Source of the DNA: Flammeovirga pectinis
GTDB lineage: Bacteria > Bacteroidota > Bacteroidia > Cytophagales > Flammeovirgaceae
DNA: 64,000 nucleotides
NCBI RefSeq assembly: GCF_003970675.1
Contig: NZ_CP034563.1
Span: forward strand, 496,001 to 560,000
Direction: 5' to 3'
Shown here in pieces: positions 1 through 9,254 of the stretch. The notes beneath the pieces were generated by a model, which was not told where the DNA came from, searched no databases, and saw only the letters and a program-made list of their open reading frames with translations. Numbering within the stretch: position 1 is the first letter of the stretch; each line of letters begins with the position of its first letter. The translations under genes and the position numbers were made by a program.

Positions 1-990
1 ACGTACGATTTTATTGTTCAAGATTTAGAAGAAGCGGCAGCTGTACTCCCAACAAAATCTGGATATAGTGCGGCTGAGTTAGGAAGAGTAACACAAGGTG
101 CTGCTTATGCTATTTTGGCTAAAGTGCATTTATTTAGAGCATCTTTTAATGGAGATGTACAAGAATATAACAAATCATTAGTTGCAGTAGAGAAAGTAAT
201 TAACTCTGGAGAGTATGGTTTATATCCTGTTTTTGCCGATATATTTAAATTAAGTGGAGAAAACTCTATTGAATCAATCTTTGAAGTACAAACACACGAT
301 TTTGAACAAGGTGGAGGAAGTAGTCAATATACTGAAATTCAGGGAATAAGATCTAATTCACTTAACAGAGGATGGGGCTTTAATATTCCGTCTAAATCTT
401 TACGTGATGAGTTTGAAGCTAATGATCCTCGTTACGCTGCTACAATTATTACAGCAGGACAAACATTATACGACGGAGAGGTTGTTCCAAGACCAGCCGA
501 TGGAGTTTTTGGTGATAAATCTGACCCAATTAGTGAATTCTACAGTTATAAAGTGTATGCTCCTAGCCACAATGGCGGGAACGTAAATAGCCCAATGAAT
601 ATTAGATTAATTCGTTATTCAGATATTTTATTAGTGGCTGCTGAAGCTGCAAATGCTCAAGGGAATACCACAAAAGCATTAGGCTATTTAAATATGGTGA
701 GAGCAAGAGCAAGAGGTACACAAAGTGTTTTACCAGATGTTACAGGAGCAGACCAAGTAGTTATTAGAGAGGCAATATGGCACGAACGTAGAGTAGAATT
801 AGCAATGGAGCAACACAGATATTTTGATTTAATGAGAATGGATAATGTTGTACCAGGGTATGCAAAAACAAAGTTAGCAGAAAACAGTGCTAATAAATTT
901 GATGCCTCAAAAAATAAAGTTTATCCAATACCGCAATCAGAAATTAATGCTGTTGGTAGTGATATTCTTGAGCAGAATCCAAATTATTAA
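1..990 (+). CDS. SusD/RagB-family nutrient-binding lipoprotein, C-terminal part (5' end outside window)
   Basis: The frame is open from base 1, so the protein starts upstream of the window and 329 codons are visible. The C-terminal half shows SusD family signatures: a TPR-like helix with the motif RYSDILLVAAEAANAQG, then a segment rich in LNMVRARARG, the helix REAIWHERRVELAMEQHRYFDLMR, and a final YPIPQSEI...NPNY end. SusD proteins sit on the outer membrane over a SusC TonB-dependent transporter and bind the glycan before import; the SusC gene should lie just upstream. The next gene begins 60 bp downstream and is co-directional, so this is the tail of a PUL operon with the LamG lipoprotein and GH144-like enzyme. 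Family assignment is firm. The substrate cannot be read from this fragment. Confidence 0.93.
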   Translation, partial: TYDFIVQDLEEAAAVLPTKSGYSAAELGRVTQGAAYAILAKVHLFRASFNGDVQEYNKSLVAVEKVINSGEYGLYPVFADIFKLSGENSIESIFEVQTHDFEQGGGSSQYTEIQGIRSNSLNRGWGFNIPSKSLRDEFEANDPRYAATIITAGQTLYDGEVVPRPADGVFGDKSDPISEFYSYKVYAPSHNGGNVNSPMNIRLIRYSDILLVAAEAANAQGNTTKALGYLNMVRARARGTQSVLPDVTGADQVVIREAIWHERRVELAMEQHRYFDLMRMDNVVPGYAKTKLAENSANKFDASKNKVYPIPQSEINAVGSDILEQNPNY

Positions 991-1050
991 TCAATCTCCC
1001 CTATTGGTAAGCAATAGATGATATTAATAGGGGATATCAAAATATATAAA

Positions 1051-2142
1051 ATGAAAAAGATAATATTTTTCTTATCGTTAGTAGCAATTTTTGCAAGTTG
1101 TGGGTTTGATCAAAATGAAATAAAAGGCATTGCAGCCCCTCCAACAGATGATGCAAGAGACACAATTAATGTTACCCCAGAACCCATTGAAGGTATCGTT
1201 TTAATGTATCCTCAAAAAGAGCAAAAAAATATCACTTTTGATGCTTCTGTACAATTAAATTGGGAAGCAGAAAAGTTAGGTTTAAGCTATGATGTTTATT
1301 TATGGAAAGCCGCAGAAGAGAAATCTACTACTCCAATTGTATCTAAGATTACAAATAACTTTTATGTGCTCTCTGGTTTAGATAAAGAACAAGATTATAA
1401 GTGGTTGGTAGTTGGCAAAAATGGAGTAGAAACAATTACTTCTCAAGAAGGGACTTTTACATCTTCTAAAGTAAGTTTAAATGATGTATTAACTACAAAA
1501 GTTATTGGCTTATCATTTAATAACTCAGTAGCTGATGACGATGGAAAATATACTGTAACAAGTAATTCAGCTGAATTTACAAAAGATAGATTCGATACTC
1601 CAAATGCTGCTTTTGAGGGTAGTGCAGACAGAACTGAATCGGCTGCCATAGTATCAAATGATGCTACTCTGAACCCTGGTTTAATGACTGTTTCCGTATG
1701 GGTAAAACCAACAGATATGGCAAATGCAGGTTGGATTTATTCTATGCAACGTTGGGAGGGTTTCTCGATGAAAAGAGAGAGCGATGCACGTTTAAAAAAC
1801 ATGTATTTTCATGAAACTTCTATATGGGATGCTGTAAATTTATTCACAGATGAAATCTCTTTAGATAAATGGACTCATGTTGTAATTACGGTAGATGGAA
1901 TTTCTAGAAAAGTATATTACAATGGTGCACTAGTTTCAAAAATTGATGCAGAAGGTCCTGTTAAGTTTAATGCAGGTAATGGTGCTGATCTAATTATTGG
2001 AGGTCAGGTAGATAATGGAAATAGTAACTTAGGTGAGTTCTTTACTGGTGGAATAGATGATTTCAAAATCTTCTCTAAAGCATTATCAGCTGATGAAGTA
2101 GCTACATTCCATAATTATGAAACAAACTATAACCCTTTTTAA
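1051..2142 (+). CDS. Surface lipoprotein with Fn3-like and LamG (concanavalin-like) domains
   Basis: I chose the ATG at 1051 over an in-frame start at 1018 because it gives a clean lipoprotein signal peptide ending in FASC (lipid Cys at residue 17). The mature protein has a linker, an Fn3-like beta domain at about residues 50-145 (VQLNWEAEKLGLSYDVYLW), and a LamG/jelly-roll domain at about 155-360 with the typical VSVWVKPTD, WTHVVITVDG, YYNGALV and GGIDDFKIFSKALSADEV segments. The position directly after susD and before a GH144-like enzyme is where PULs carry surface glycan-binding proteins (SusE/F-like in role, not in sequence). It most likely helps bind the glycan at the cell surface. It ends 1 bp before the next start codon, so translation is probably coupled. 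Confidence 0.82.
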   Translation: MKKIIFFLSLVAIFASCGFDQNEIKGIAAPPTDDARDTINVTPEPIEGIVLMYPQKEQKNITFDASVQLNWEAEKLGLSYDVYLWKAAEEKSTTPIVSKITNNFYVLSGLDKEQDYKWLVVGKNGVETITSQEGTFTSSKVSLNDVLTTKVIGLSFNNSVADDDGKYTVTSNSAEFTKDRFDTPNAAFEGSADRTESAAIVSNDATLNPGLMTVSVWVKPTDMANAGWIYSMQRWEGFSMKRESDARLKNMYFHETSIWDAVNLFTDEISLDKWTHVVITVDGISRKVYYNGALVSKIDAEGPVKFNAGNGADLIIGGQVDNGNSNLGEFFTGGIDDFKIFSKALSADEVATFHNYETNYNPF

Positions 2143-2143
2143 T

Positions 2144-3460
2144 ATGAATAACATGATTATTTATCTAGCGACATTATTTTTCTTTCAGACATTATTTGGG
2201 TGTGCTGATGCTGTAGTAGTAAGTCCTCCAATGGATATATATCCAGACAAAGAAAAACCTGTTTTAACAGATCAAGAACTAATGGATTCAGTTCAGATGC
2301 AAACCTTTAAATACTTTTGGGATTATGGACATCCTGTATCTGGTTTATCAAGAGAAAGAAGTAATGGCGATGATGAAATTGTCACTTCTGGAGGATCTGG
2401 TTTTGGCATTATGGCCATCATTGTTGGTGTTGAACGAGGTTACATTTCGAGAGATGAAGGTGTAAATCGATTAAATAAAATGTATGAATTCTTAAAGAAT
2501 GCAGATCAGTTTCATGGTGCTTTTTCACATTGGTTAAATGGAAGTACAGGTAAAATAAAACCATTTTCTGAAAAAGATAATGGTGGAGATTTAGTCGAAA
2601 CTGCTTTCTTAATTGAAGGAATTATTACGTCGAGAAATTATTTTAGTGGTACATCTGCCAACGAGGTTAAACTTAGAGGTTTAGCTACAGAGTTGTGGGA
2701 AGGTGTAGATTGGGATTGGTATAGAAATGGAAATGATTATTTATTATGGCATTGGTCTCCAAATTATAACTTTGATATGAATATGCCATTACGCGGTTTT
2801 AACGAAACCCAGATTACTTATTTATTAGCTGTTGCATCTCCAACGCATAATGTTGCTCCTTCTGTATATACAACAGGTTGGGTAAATGGAGCATCTAATT
2901 ATGAGCAAAGTTTAACAAAAGATACTGCTAAACCATTATTCTGGGCACATTACTCTTATATTGGTCTAGACCCTAAGTTTACAGATGGCACTAGTTCAAA
3001 AACATACCATACTCTATTTAGAGAACGTACTTTAGAGAACAGAAATTGGTGTGTTAAGCAAAGTAATAAATTCCCTTATTATGGAGAAAATCAATGGGGA
3101 TTAACGGCAAGTGACGATCCATTTGTAGGTTATATGGCGCATGAACCAACATCGACAGGAGATAACGGAACAATTTCTCCTACAGCGGCTCTATCTTCTA
3201 TTGTATATACTCCCGAAGAATCGTTAAGTGCAATGCGTTATTTTTATGAAGAACATCCTAAATTATGGGGTGCTTATGGTTTTAAAGATGCTTACAATTT
3301 ATCATCGGGAGATTGGTATGCAGAATCATTTTTAGCCATTGATCAAGGTCCTATAATCACCATGATAGAAAATTATAGAACAGGGTTACTTTGGAAATAT
3401 TTTATGATGGATCCAGATATTCAAAATGGAATATCACAATTAGGATGGAACGTAGAATAA
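2144..3460 (+). CDS. GH144-like (glucoamylase-family, Pfam Glycoamylase) secreted glucanase lipoprotein
   Basis: The start at 2144 (MNNMIIYL) lies 1 bp after the previous stop and gives a lipoprotein signal ending LFGC (Cys 20). A longer in-frame start at 2117 would overlap the upstream gene. The body has the family's (alpha/alpha)6 signatures: FKYFWDYGHPVSGLSRER, TSGGSGFGIMAIIVGVERG, FHGAFSHWLNGSTGK, GGDLVETAFLIEGI, LRGFNETQITYLLA and the C-terminal YGFKDAYNL...WYAESFLAIDQGPI. Characterized members of GH144 are endo-beta-1,2-glucanases, and in Bacteroides such genes sit in PULs for beta-1,2-glucan. Whether this one has that activity is inference. A strong terminator follows 24 bp downstream, closing the operon. 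Confidence 0.85.
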   Translation: MNNMIIYLATLFFFQTLFGCADAVVVSPPMDIYPDKEKPVLTDQELMDSVQMQTFKYFWDYGHPVSGLSRERSNGDDEIVTSGGSGFGIMAIIVGVERGYISRDEGVNRLNKMYEFLKNADQFHGAFSHWLNGSTGKIKPFSEKDNGGDLVETAFLIEGIITSRNYFSGTSANEVKLRGLATELWEGVDWDWYRNGNDYLLWHWSPNYNFDMNMPLRGFNETQITYLLAVASPTHNVAPSVYTTGWVNGASNYEQSLTKDTAKPLFWAHYSYIGLDPKFTDGTSSKTYHTLFRERTLENRNWCVKQSNKFPYYGENQWGLTASDDPFVGYMAHEPTSTGDNGTISPTAALSSIVYTPEESLSAMRYFYEEHPKLWGAYGFKDAYNLSSGDWYAESFLAIDQGPIITMIENYRTGLLWKYFMMDPDIQNGISQLGWNVE

Positions 3461-3483
3461 TCTAAATAGCTGGTTTTTAAAAG

Positions 3484-3518
3484 AGCTATCTCATTATTAG
3501 TATGAGGTAGCTTTTTTT
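3484..3518 (+). terminator. Rho-independent terminator after the GH144-like PUL operon
   Basis: An 11-bp stem (3484-3494 with 3502-3512, one G-U pair) with a 7-nt loop is followed by seven T residues. It lies 24 bp after the glucanase stop codon and separates the PUL operon from the downstream regulator gene. Confidence 0.85.
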
Positions 3519-3712
3519 ATATACTGCATAGAATTTCATGGCTATTCCTATTAAAAATATTACTTTTTTATTAGCAAATCTATTTTCACTAATTTATCTA
3601 CTCACATTGCTACAATTAACGAATAAGGTTTAGGTATTTTTAGCTTGTATTTATTAAATTGTGGTAAGTAATAAGTTCAGTGAACGACTTATTTTATATA
3701 GACCTATATTCA

Positions 3713-6523
3713 ATGTTAACTCGCCTTTTATATTTCTTTTTATTCTTACACTCTTGGAGTATGCTGCAAGTAATTGCACAAGACGATGTACTTCTATACT
3801 CATCACCAAGAATAATAAATTATGATAAGTCTACATATGAAGCCGAAAATCAAAATTGGGATATCGTTCAAGGGAGTAATGGTTTCCTATATTTTGCAAA
3901 TACGTTAGGTTTATTAGAGTACGATGGTGAAGTGTGGAAGTTATATCCAACCAATGAACCATTAAGAGCTTTATGTATTGTTGATGATGAAATTTTTGTT
4001 GGAGGAATAAATACGATAGGCTCTTTTAAAAGGAATAATGGTGAACTTGTGTACCATAAGTTGTCATCAAATTTTAAAGTACATGATGAAATCTGGAAGA
4101 TCATTAAGGTAGGCGAGAAAGTTTTGTTTCAATCCTTTAATAGTTTTTACTTTTACAATAAAGAAAATCAAGAGCTTACGAAAAAAATCCTGACAGAAGG
4201 TAATATATCATTCACTTTTTTATCAGAAGATAAAGAGAGTTTTTATTATCAAATTATTCATAAAAGCCTTCATCAAAGTACTTCTGAAACTGAAATAGCT
4301 GCCCATGAATATCCTATTTTAAAAGAATGGCTGATAAAATATATTCATCCATTAGCAGATGGGTCTTTGTTGTTAGGAACGCTTCAGAATGGACTTTGGC
4401 TTTTTAAAGACAATACCTTCCAATATTTAGATAACGAACTCTCTGAGTTTCTTAAATCTGCACAAATAAATAAAGTAATACCTATTAATAATTCAGGTGA
4501 TTATATATTCGGAACGCTACATAAAGGAGTTGTTGTAGGGAATATAAATGGAAAAGTAAAGTATTATTTAACCACAAAAAATGGCTTACCAAGTAACAGA
4601 ATACATGCCTTATATTTAAAAAATAATATACTTTGGATAGGAACAGAAGTAGGGATATCTAAAATAGTAATTAACTATCCTGTAAAATTTTTAAATGATC
4701 CTTTAAACTTATTAGGTGCTGTTTACGATGTGGAAATGTATAAAAACAAATTGTATGTGGCTACAAACCAAGGTGTATATGCAGCAAAGGCAACAATTAA
4801 CAATTCTAGTTTTAACTTTAAACTAATAAAAGGCACAAAAGGACAAGGATGGAGTTTAAATGTTATCAACGATCAATTATTGGTAGGGCATAATGACGGA
4901 ATATTTGTAATAGAAAATGAACAAATAAAAAAAATACACAAAACTGGTGGAGGTTATAATTATATAAAAAGTAAAGCATGGCCAGATGTTTTATTTCAGA
5001 CTTCTTACTACGGAATTAATGTATTGAAAAGTGAAAATAAGGCATTATCATTTGCACATAATGTGAACGGTCTTTCTGCACTTACTAGAGATGTATTAGA
5101 ATTAGACGATCATTCTTTTTTAATCTCGGATTCTTGGGAGAAATTAAATCGAATAAAAGTATCAACTGATTTAAGGGATATAAAATACATAGATGATTTA
5201 TCGACAAAGAATATTTTTAAAAACTCATATCGATTTAGACTATTTAATTTTAAAAATCAGGCACTAATAGTTACCAATGATACGGCTGTTATTTTAAAAG
5301 ACAATTCTTTTCAGAATATAGATTTAGGTTTGAAAAAAATTGAATTTGTATCCGAAATATTAAATGATAAATACATTATTAAAGCGGGAAGTAAGTTGCA
5401 TCTTTTTGATGCAGAAAGTACTACCGAAGAATATCTTCCTCCATCAATTAAAGAATTGGGGGAACGTCAAATTTATAATTACGAAGTGATCAAAGTCTTA
5501 AATGATTCATTATTTGTATTTACTTTTTCAAAAGGTCTGGCGGTGTTTAATATTAATATGCTTAAAGAATATATTCCTGTTCATAATCATCCAGTTATAA
5601 GAGATATTTCATTCACTAACGACCGTACCAAAGAAAAATTTAAAGAGAACACAACAACTGTAATACCCTTTGATTATAATACCTTTTCTGCAAGTTATAG
5701 TTTAATCAATTACCAAGAAGAAATTAATTATCACATCAAATTAGAAGGGTATGATCAAAATTGGATTCCTGTAGGGGTTAACTATACAACACGTTACCAA
5801 AATCTTAATTATGGAACGTATACTTTTTGTGTAAAAGGAGAAGGTGATACAACAATAGGAAAGTATCAGTTTACAATTGATCGCCCTATTTATTTATCTA
5901 ATTTATCGTTTTTTATTTATGTAATACTTTTACTAATTTTTATTTATGGATTAGTATATGGCGTGAAACTACTTTTAAAAAGACAGCGTAAAGCGATTTT
6001 ATTAAAGAAAAAAGATGATTTAAAACGACAAAGGGAGATCAACCAAAAACAACTTACGCAATTAAGAAATATGCGTTTACAGGAAGAATTAGAAAGTAAA
6101 GAAGAGAGCTTATCAGAATTACTTGTTCAAAGTTCAAAAAATAAAGAGCTATTAAAACACCTGAAAGAAGAGATGAGTAATGTTTCTAAGGAAGGAAATG
6201 ACAAGAAAATAAAATCATTAAAAAAATTAGATCATATCTTAAATACCGAATATGATAACACTAAAGATTGGGAAATTTTTGAAGTCGCTTTTAAAAAAAT
6301 GCACAAAGATTTCTTTTCTCACCTAGTTAATATTCACCCTAACCTAACCAATGAAGATTTAAAGTTATGTGCTTATTTAAGAGTCAATTTATCAACCAAA
6401 GAACTTGCCCCAATATTTAATATCACCCCCAAAAGTGTAGATCTTAAGAGATATAGATTAAGAAAAAAAATGGGTTTACCTCCTAAAGAAAACCTGTATA
6501 CATATTTGGTATCTTTTCAATAG
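3713..6523 (+). CDS. Membrane-spanning beta-propeller/Y_Y_Y sensor with cytoplasmic LuxR-like HTH
   Basis: I chose the ATG at 3713 over a GTG at 3680 because it places a signal peptide (MLTRLLYFFLFLHSW...IAQ) at the N-terminus. Residues about 30-620 form beta-propeller sensor repeats of the Reg_prop type (GLPSNRIHALYLKNNILWIGTEVGISK). A Y_Y_Y domain follows at about 626-710, then a transmembrane helix near 731-757, a Glu/Lys/Gln-rich coiled coil at about 760-830, and a C-terminal winged or LuxR-like HTH at 876-936 (LTNEDLKLCAYLRVNLSTKE, ITPKSVDLKRYRLRKKMGL). There is no histidine kinase or receiver domain, so it is not a canonical hybrid two-component system; the sensor and the DNA-binding domain are on one chain across the inner membrane, as in SusR-like regulators. 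It probably controls the adjacent PUL. Confidence 0.85.
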   Translation: MLTRLLYFFLFLHSWSMLQVIAQDDVLLYSSPRIINYDKSTYEAENQNWDIVQGSNGFLYFANTLGLLEYDGEVWKLYPTNEPLRALCIVDDEIFVGGINTIGSFKRNNGELVYHKLSSNFKVHDEIWKIIKVGEKVLFQSFNSFYFYNKENQELTKKILTEGNISFTFLSEDKESFYYQIIHKSLHQSTSETEIAAHEYPILKEWLIKYIHPLADGSLLLGTLQNGLWLFKDNTFQYLDNELSEFLKSAQINKVIPINNSGDYIFGTLHKGVVVGNINGKVKYYLTTKNGLPSNRIHALYLKNNILWIGTEVGISKIVINYPVKFLNDPLNLLGAVYDVEMYKNKLYVATNQGVYAAKATINNSSFNFKLIKGTKGQGWSLNVINDQLLVGHNDGIFVIENEQIKKIHKTGGGYNYIKSKAWPDVLFQTSYYGINVLKSENKALSFAHNVNGLSALTRDVLELDDHSFLISDSWEKLNRIKVSTDLRDIKYIDDLSTKNIFKNSYRFRLFNFKNQALIVTNDTAVILKDNSFQNIDLGLKKIEFVSEILNDKYIIKAGSKLHLFDAESTTEEYLPPSIKELGERQIYNYEVIKVLNDSLFVFTFSKGLAVFNINMLKEYIPVHNHPVIRDISFTNDRTKEKFKENTTTVIPFDYNTFSASYSLINYQEEINYHIKLEGYDQNWIPVGVNYTTRYQNLNYGTYTFCVKGEGDTTIGKYQFTIDRPIYLSNLSFFIYVILLLIFIYGLVYGVKLLLKRQRKAILLKKKDDLKRQREINQKQLTQLRNMRLQEELESKEESLSELLVQSSKNKELLKHLKEEMSNVSKEGNDKKIKSLKKLDHILNTEYDNTKDWEIFEVAFKKMHKDFFSHLVNIHPNLTNEDLKLCAYLRVNLSTKELAPIFNITPKSVDLKRYRLRKKMGLPPKENLYTYLVSFQ

Positions 6524-6561
6524 GAGTAGAACTAAATTTTTTAGATTAGAAAAGTGGTGTT

Positions 6562-7068
6562 CTAAGAAGCAACCTTCACAGGTTTTCTAATAGTTAAATC
6601 TAAAATTTGAATTTGAGAATTTTTATCAATCTTATAATTTTTATTATAAAAAGGTACTCCTAGAAGTGATAATAACAAGAAACTTCCACCTTGTATGAGA
6701 GCTATATTTTTGGGATAAGTATTTTCACTATTTCTACCAATTGCACCTAAAAATAAAAAGCCACATCCTATTATTGCAAAGCCACTCCCAATAGCTTTAG
6801 GTACAGTTCTTCCAAATTGAACTACAGTTACTTCTTTTAATGGTATAGTAGTTTTATACTTAAAAATAACAAAAGATGAATCTGTGATAGCATGTATTTC
6901 ATCATGAAAAACTTTATGAGAGCCTTTCATTTTAAAAGAAATGGGATCGCCTACATAAAGTTTTTTCCTATTGCGACCAAAATTATCAACAACAATACAT
7001 TTTTGAGCGAGTAGATCATTTTCCACCGCAAAAATACAGACTAAAAAAAATACAATTCTAAAAAACAT
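6562..7068 (-). CDS. Hypothetical secreted/membrane protein
   Basis: I chose the internal ATG at 7068 (MFFRIVFFLVCIFAVENDLLAQ) because it yields an ordinary signal peptide. The same frame extends to an ATG at 7152, which would put 28 unusual residues in front of it. The mature protein (about 145 aa) has a short beta-rich part (KKLYVGDPISFKMKG, TTIPLKEVTVVQFGR) and then two hydrophobic stretches (AIGSGFAIIGCGFLFLGAIG and NIALIQGGSFLLLSLLGVPF) that look like a membrane hairpin. It resembles small Bacteroidota proteins of unknown role that pair a short beta domain with two TM helices. I do not recognise a characterized family. It converges on the regulator gene with a 38-bp gap and is divergent from the cytolysin-like gene. 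Confidence 0.6.
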   Translation of the reverse strand: MFFRIVFFLVCIFAVENDLLAQKCIVVDNFGRNRKKLYVGDPISFKMKGSHKVFHDEIHAITDSSFVIFKYKTTIPLKEVTVVQFGRTVPKAIGSGFAIIGCGFLFLGAIGRNSENTYPKNIALIQGGSFLLLSLLGVPFYNKNYKIDKNSQIQILDLTIRKPVKVAS

Positions 7069-7319
7069 AAGAGTATAGATTGAAAGAGGGGTTATTTTAA
7101 GTTGATTCAATAAATTATTGAGAGTTATAAGAAAGACCCTAATCATTTTCACTTGGTTGTATTGTTTAGCTTATTCATTTAAAAAATGAGACCTCTTAAA
7201 AGTCTTACCAATTATATAACTTTAACCACCAGTATTTCACAATTCATTGATCCCTAATTCACTATAGAATAATATTTAGAAATGATATTTGCATAAATCA
7301 ACCTATTTAACTTACAACT

Positions 7320-8888
7320 ATGCAAAACCTTATTTCAATCTTATTACTTACTCTAATTTTAATGGTGTCTTCTTGTACGCCAAAATCATCTATGCTCTCT
7401 GATGGTGAATTAGAAAACACAGACCAAAATGGGAAATCAAACAAAAGATTTGACAGTAAAACACACATTATAAATTTTTATGATGTAGACACTTCTCAGT
7501 TTAAAGAATTAGAGGGTAGTATAGTCAAGTTGGAAACCCCTCTTCAGAAAGAAAAAGATATAGCTCTATTTGATGCTATTTATAAACACAAGATTCCAAT
7601 TTATATCAAAGGAAAAGATGTAATTAACTCCATTCATTCTCACCATGGTTACCAAACTACTAACAATGCATTGGCTTTGGTGTATAATGATGCTCAACAA
7701 GGCTATACAGTCCATTTGTTTGAAAAAGAAACCAACCCTGATTCAGTAAAAAACCATGCAATTCAGTTAAAAGAGAACTTCTTTTCTTTAGATTCGGAAA
7801 CAAAAGAAAAGATTATGGTTCTTTTAGAAGAAAACCCCGAATTACCTTATAAAAGTGCAGAGGAGTATTGGCAGGCAATAATGCCCGATTTAAAAACAAG
7901 AGTTGTAAATGACCTTTCTACTTCTGAAAAATCATCTGTTATTTATTATGATGATAAAATAACGCAGGAAGAAGAAGAAACATTTTTAAGCCGAGTAATT
8001 GAGCAACAAGTAATATCAAACCAAAGAAATACCGCTACATTTGGAGGGTTAGATTACGAACAATTTCGTTTTAAATCGTATATCATTGATGTGAAAAAAT
8101 CGAATGGATATCGTCAGGCATGGAAAGATGGAGAATACGACTATAGGGCAATGATCAAAGTTTTTGAAGGCAGATATGAAGGCCATAATGAAGACAGGTT
8201 GTTTTTCTCCTATTATTTGAGCCCAAATCCAGGAGTAAATCAGAAAGGCTATACTTCTTCTACTTCGGCTTGGAATATTATGTATGAATTTGAACCCTAT
8301 ATACAATACCCTAAAAATTTCGCATTCGATCTATGGTCGCCAGAAAGTCAGGCAGGTGGGAATGGCTCGTATTCTAATTCAACAAATTTTGGTGTAAAAT
8401 TAAAAGCTTTAGACCCTCTTAATTCTTTAGAGGGACAATACTCTGCAGGTACAAGTTACAGTTACAGCTTTCCAGATTATTATTTCAGTACACAACACGA
8501 CAAGAACATAGACAACAATAAGCACGAAATTTATTGGAGTTGGACACCCGGTAATTGTGTGTACGGTGCCTATGATACGGGTTGGGGAATAATGAATAAA
8601 AGTGGTGCTCCTTGGGATGATATACCTTGTGATGAAAGTAAGCTACCGTTACCTATGCGACAGCTTAATAAAAATGCAGTTGAGGTAGTAATGTCTAAAA
8701 AAAGAGAAAGTGGTGAAGAGAGCTTCAGTTTTAATTATGGAATTCGATGTGTATTGCATGATATCCATGGTAAAAACTATCCAATTTTACTTGGCTTATT
8801 TGGGTGGAATAGTATTGTAGATAGGCAAACTAGAACCGTAAACATCAATAAGACATTTACATTTACAACTACCTCTTTTGATGAGTAG
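7320..8888 (+). CDS. Putative pore-forming cytolysin (Vibrio cholerae cytolysin/leukocidin-like) lipoprotein
   Basis: The signal peptide ends VSSC, with lipid Cys at residue 19. I recalled the V. cholerae cytolysin (VCC) sequence and matched segments by eye in the same order. Residues about 50-140 (INFYDVDTSQF, KIPIYIKG, ALALVYNDAQQGYTVHLFEKE) resemble the hemolysin N-terminal pro-domain. The region near 365-400 (SYSYSFPDYYFSTQHDKN) resembles the stem/cytolysin region. The C-terminus (AVEVVMSKKRESGEESFSF, then IRCVLHDIHGKNY and QTRTVNINKTFTFTT) matches the end of the cytolysin domain, where VCC has an NIRPIYNGAY and RRRITKSASFTVDW-type ending. The protein stops there and so lacks the beta-trefoil and beta-prism lectin domains of VCC. 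A lipid-anchored toxin would be unusual. The family call is inference from memory, with no alignment run. Confidence 0.55.
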   Translation: MQNLISILLLTLILMVSSCTPKSSMLSDGELENTDQNGKSNKRFDSKTHIINFYDVDTSQFKELEGSIVKLETPLQKEKDIALFDAIYKHKIPIYIKGKDVINSIHSHHGYQTTNNALALVYNDAQQGYTVHLFEKETNPDSVKNHAIQLKENFFSLDSETKEKIMVLLEENPELPYKSAEEYWQAIMPDLKTRVVNDLSTSEKSSVIYYDDKITQEEEETFLSRVIEQQVISNQRNTATFGGLDYEQFRFKSYIIDVKKSNGYRQAWKDGEYDYRAMIKVFEGRYEGHNEDRLFFSYYLSPNPGVNQKGYTSSTSAWNIMYEFEPYIQYPKNFAFDLWSPESQAGGNGSYSNSTNFGVKLKALDPLNSLEGQYSAGTSYSYSFPDYYFSTQHDKNIDNNKHEIYWSWTPGNCVYGAYDTGWGIMNKSGAPWDDIPCDESKLPLPMRQLNKNAVEVVMSKKRESGEESFSFNYGIRCVLHDIHGKNYPILLGLFGWNSIVDRQTRTVNINKTFTFTTTSFDE

Positions 8889-9254
8889 ATAATAGGTGTT
8901 TCTGAATATTCAATTATTACTAAATTAATAACGGGATATAGACTAACTTTACTGTCATATCCTGTTATTAAACCGTTTTTACTATAAAAGAACAAGAAAA
9001 GGTACACATTAACAAAAGGGTTTTTATCAGTTATTATTTTTACTAACGATAATTAAGTTTAGGTTCTTTTCACCTTAATAAGTCATATATTTTCTACTAA
9101 CAAATAGTTTACGATGCTTTAAAAGTCAAATTTGTGCTATTTTTAGTGAATTCGTGTATGCTAATTTATTTTTTATCACCCGATATTTACCACTGTAAGA
9201 TTAGAATTGTAGTTGATACGTTTTAATATGTGACTTTTACTTAATTTTTTTGGG
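8889..9254. other. Intergenic region between cytolysin-like gene and sulfatase operon
   Basis: These 366 AT-rich bases hold no convincing coding sequence. A terminator-like hairpin (8927-8969) follows the cytolysin-like gene. The remaining ~280 bp must contain the promoter of the sulfatase operon, but I find no clear match to the Bacteroidota -33 TTTG / -7 TAnnTTTG pattern. Confidence 0.5.
8927..8980 (+). terminator. Probable terminator after the cytolysin-like gene
   Basis: A 13-bp stem (8927-8939 with 8957-8969, one G-U pair) and 17-nt loop lie 38 bp after the stop codon. A short T run follows at 8976-8980 after a 6-nt gap, so termination may be inefficient. Confidence 0.6.

Noticed and set aside
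2117-2143. Upstream start for the GH144-like protein
   Set aside because: It would overlap the previous gene and push the lipoprotein signal away from the N-terminus; the ATG at 2144 fits the lipobox.
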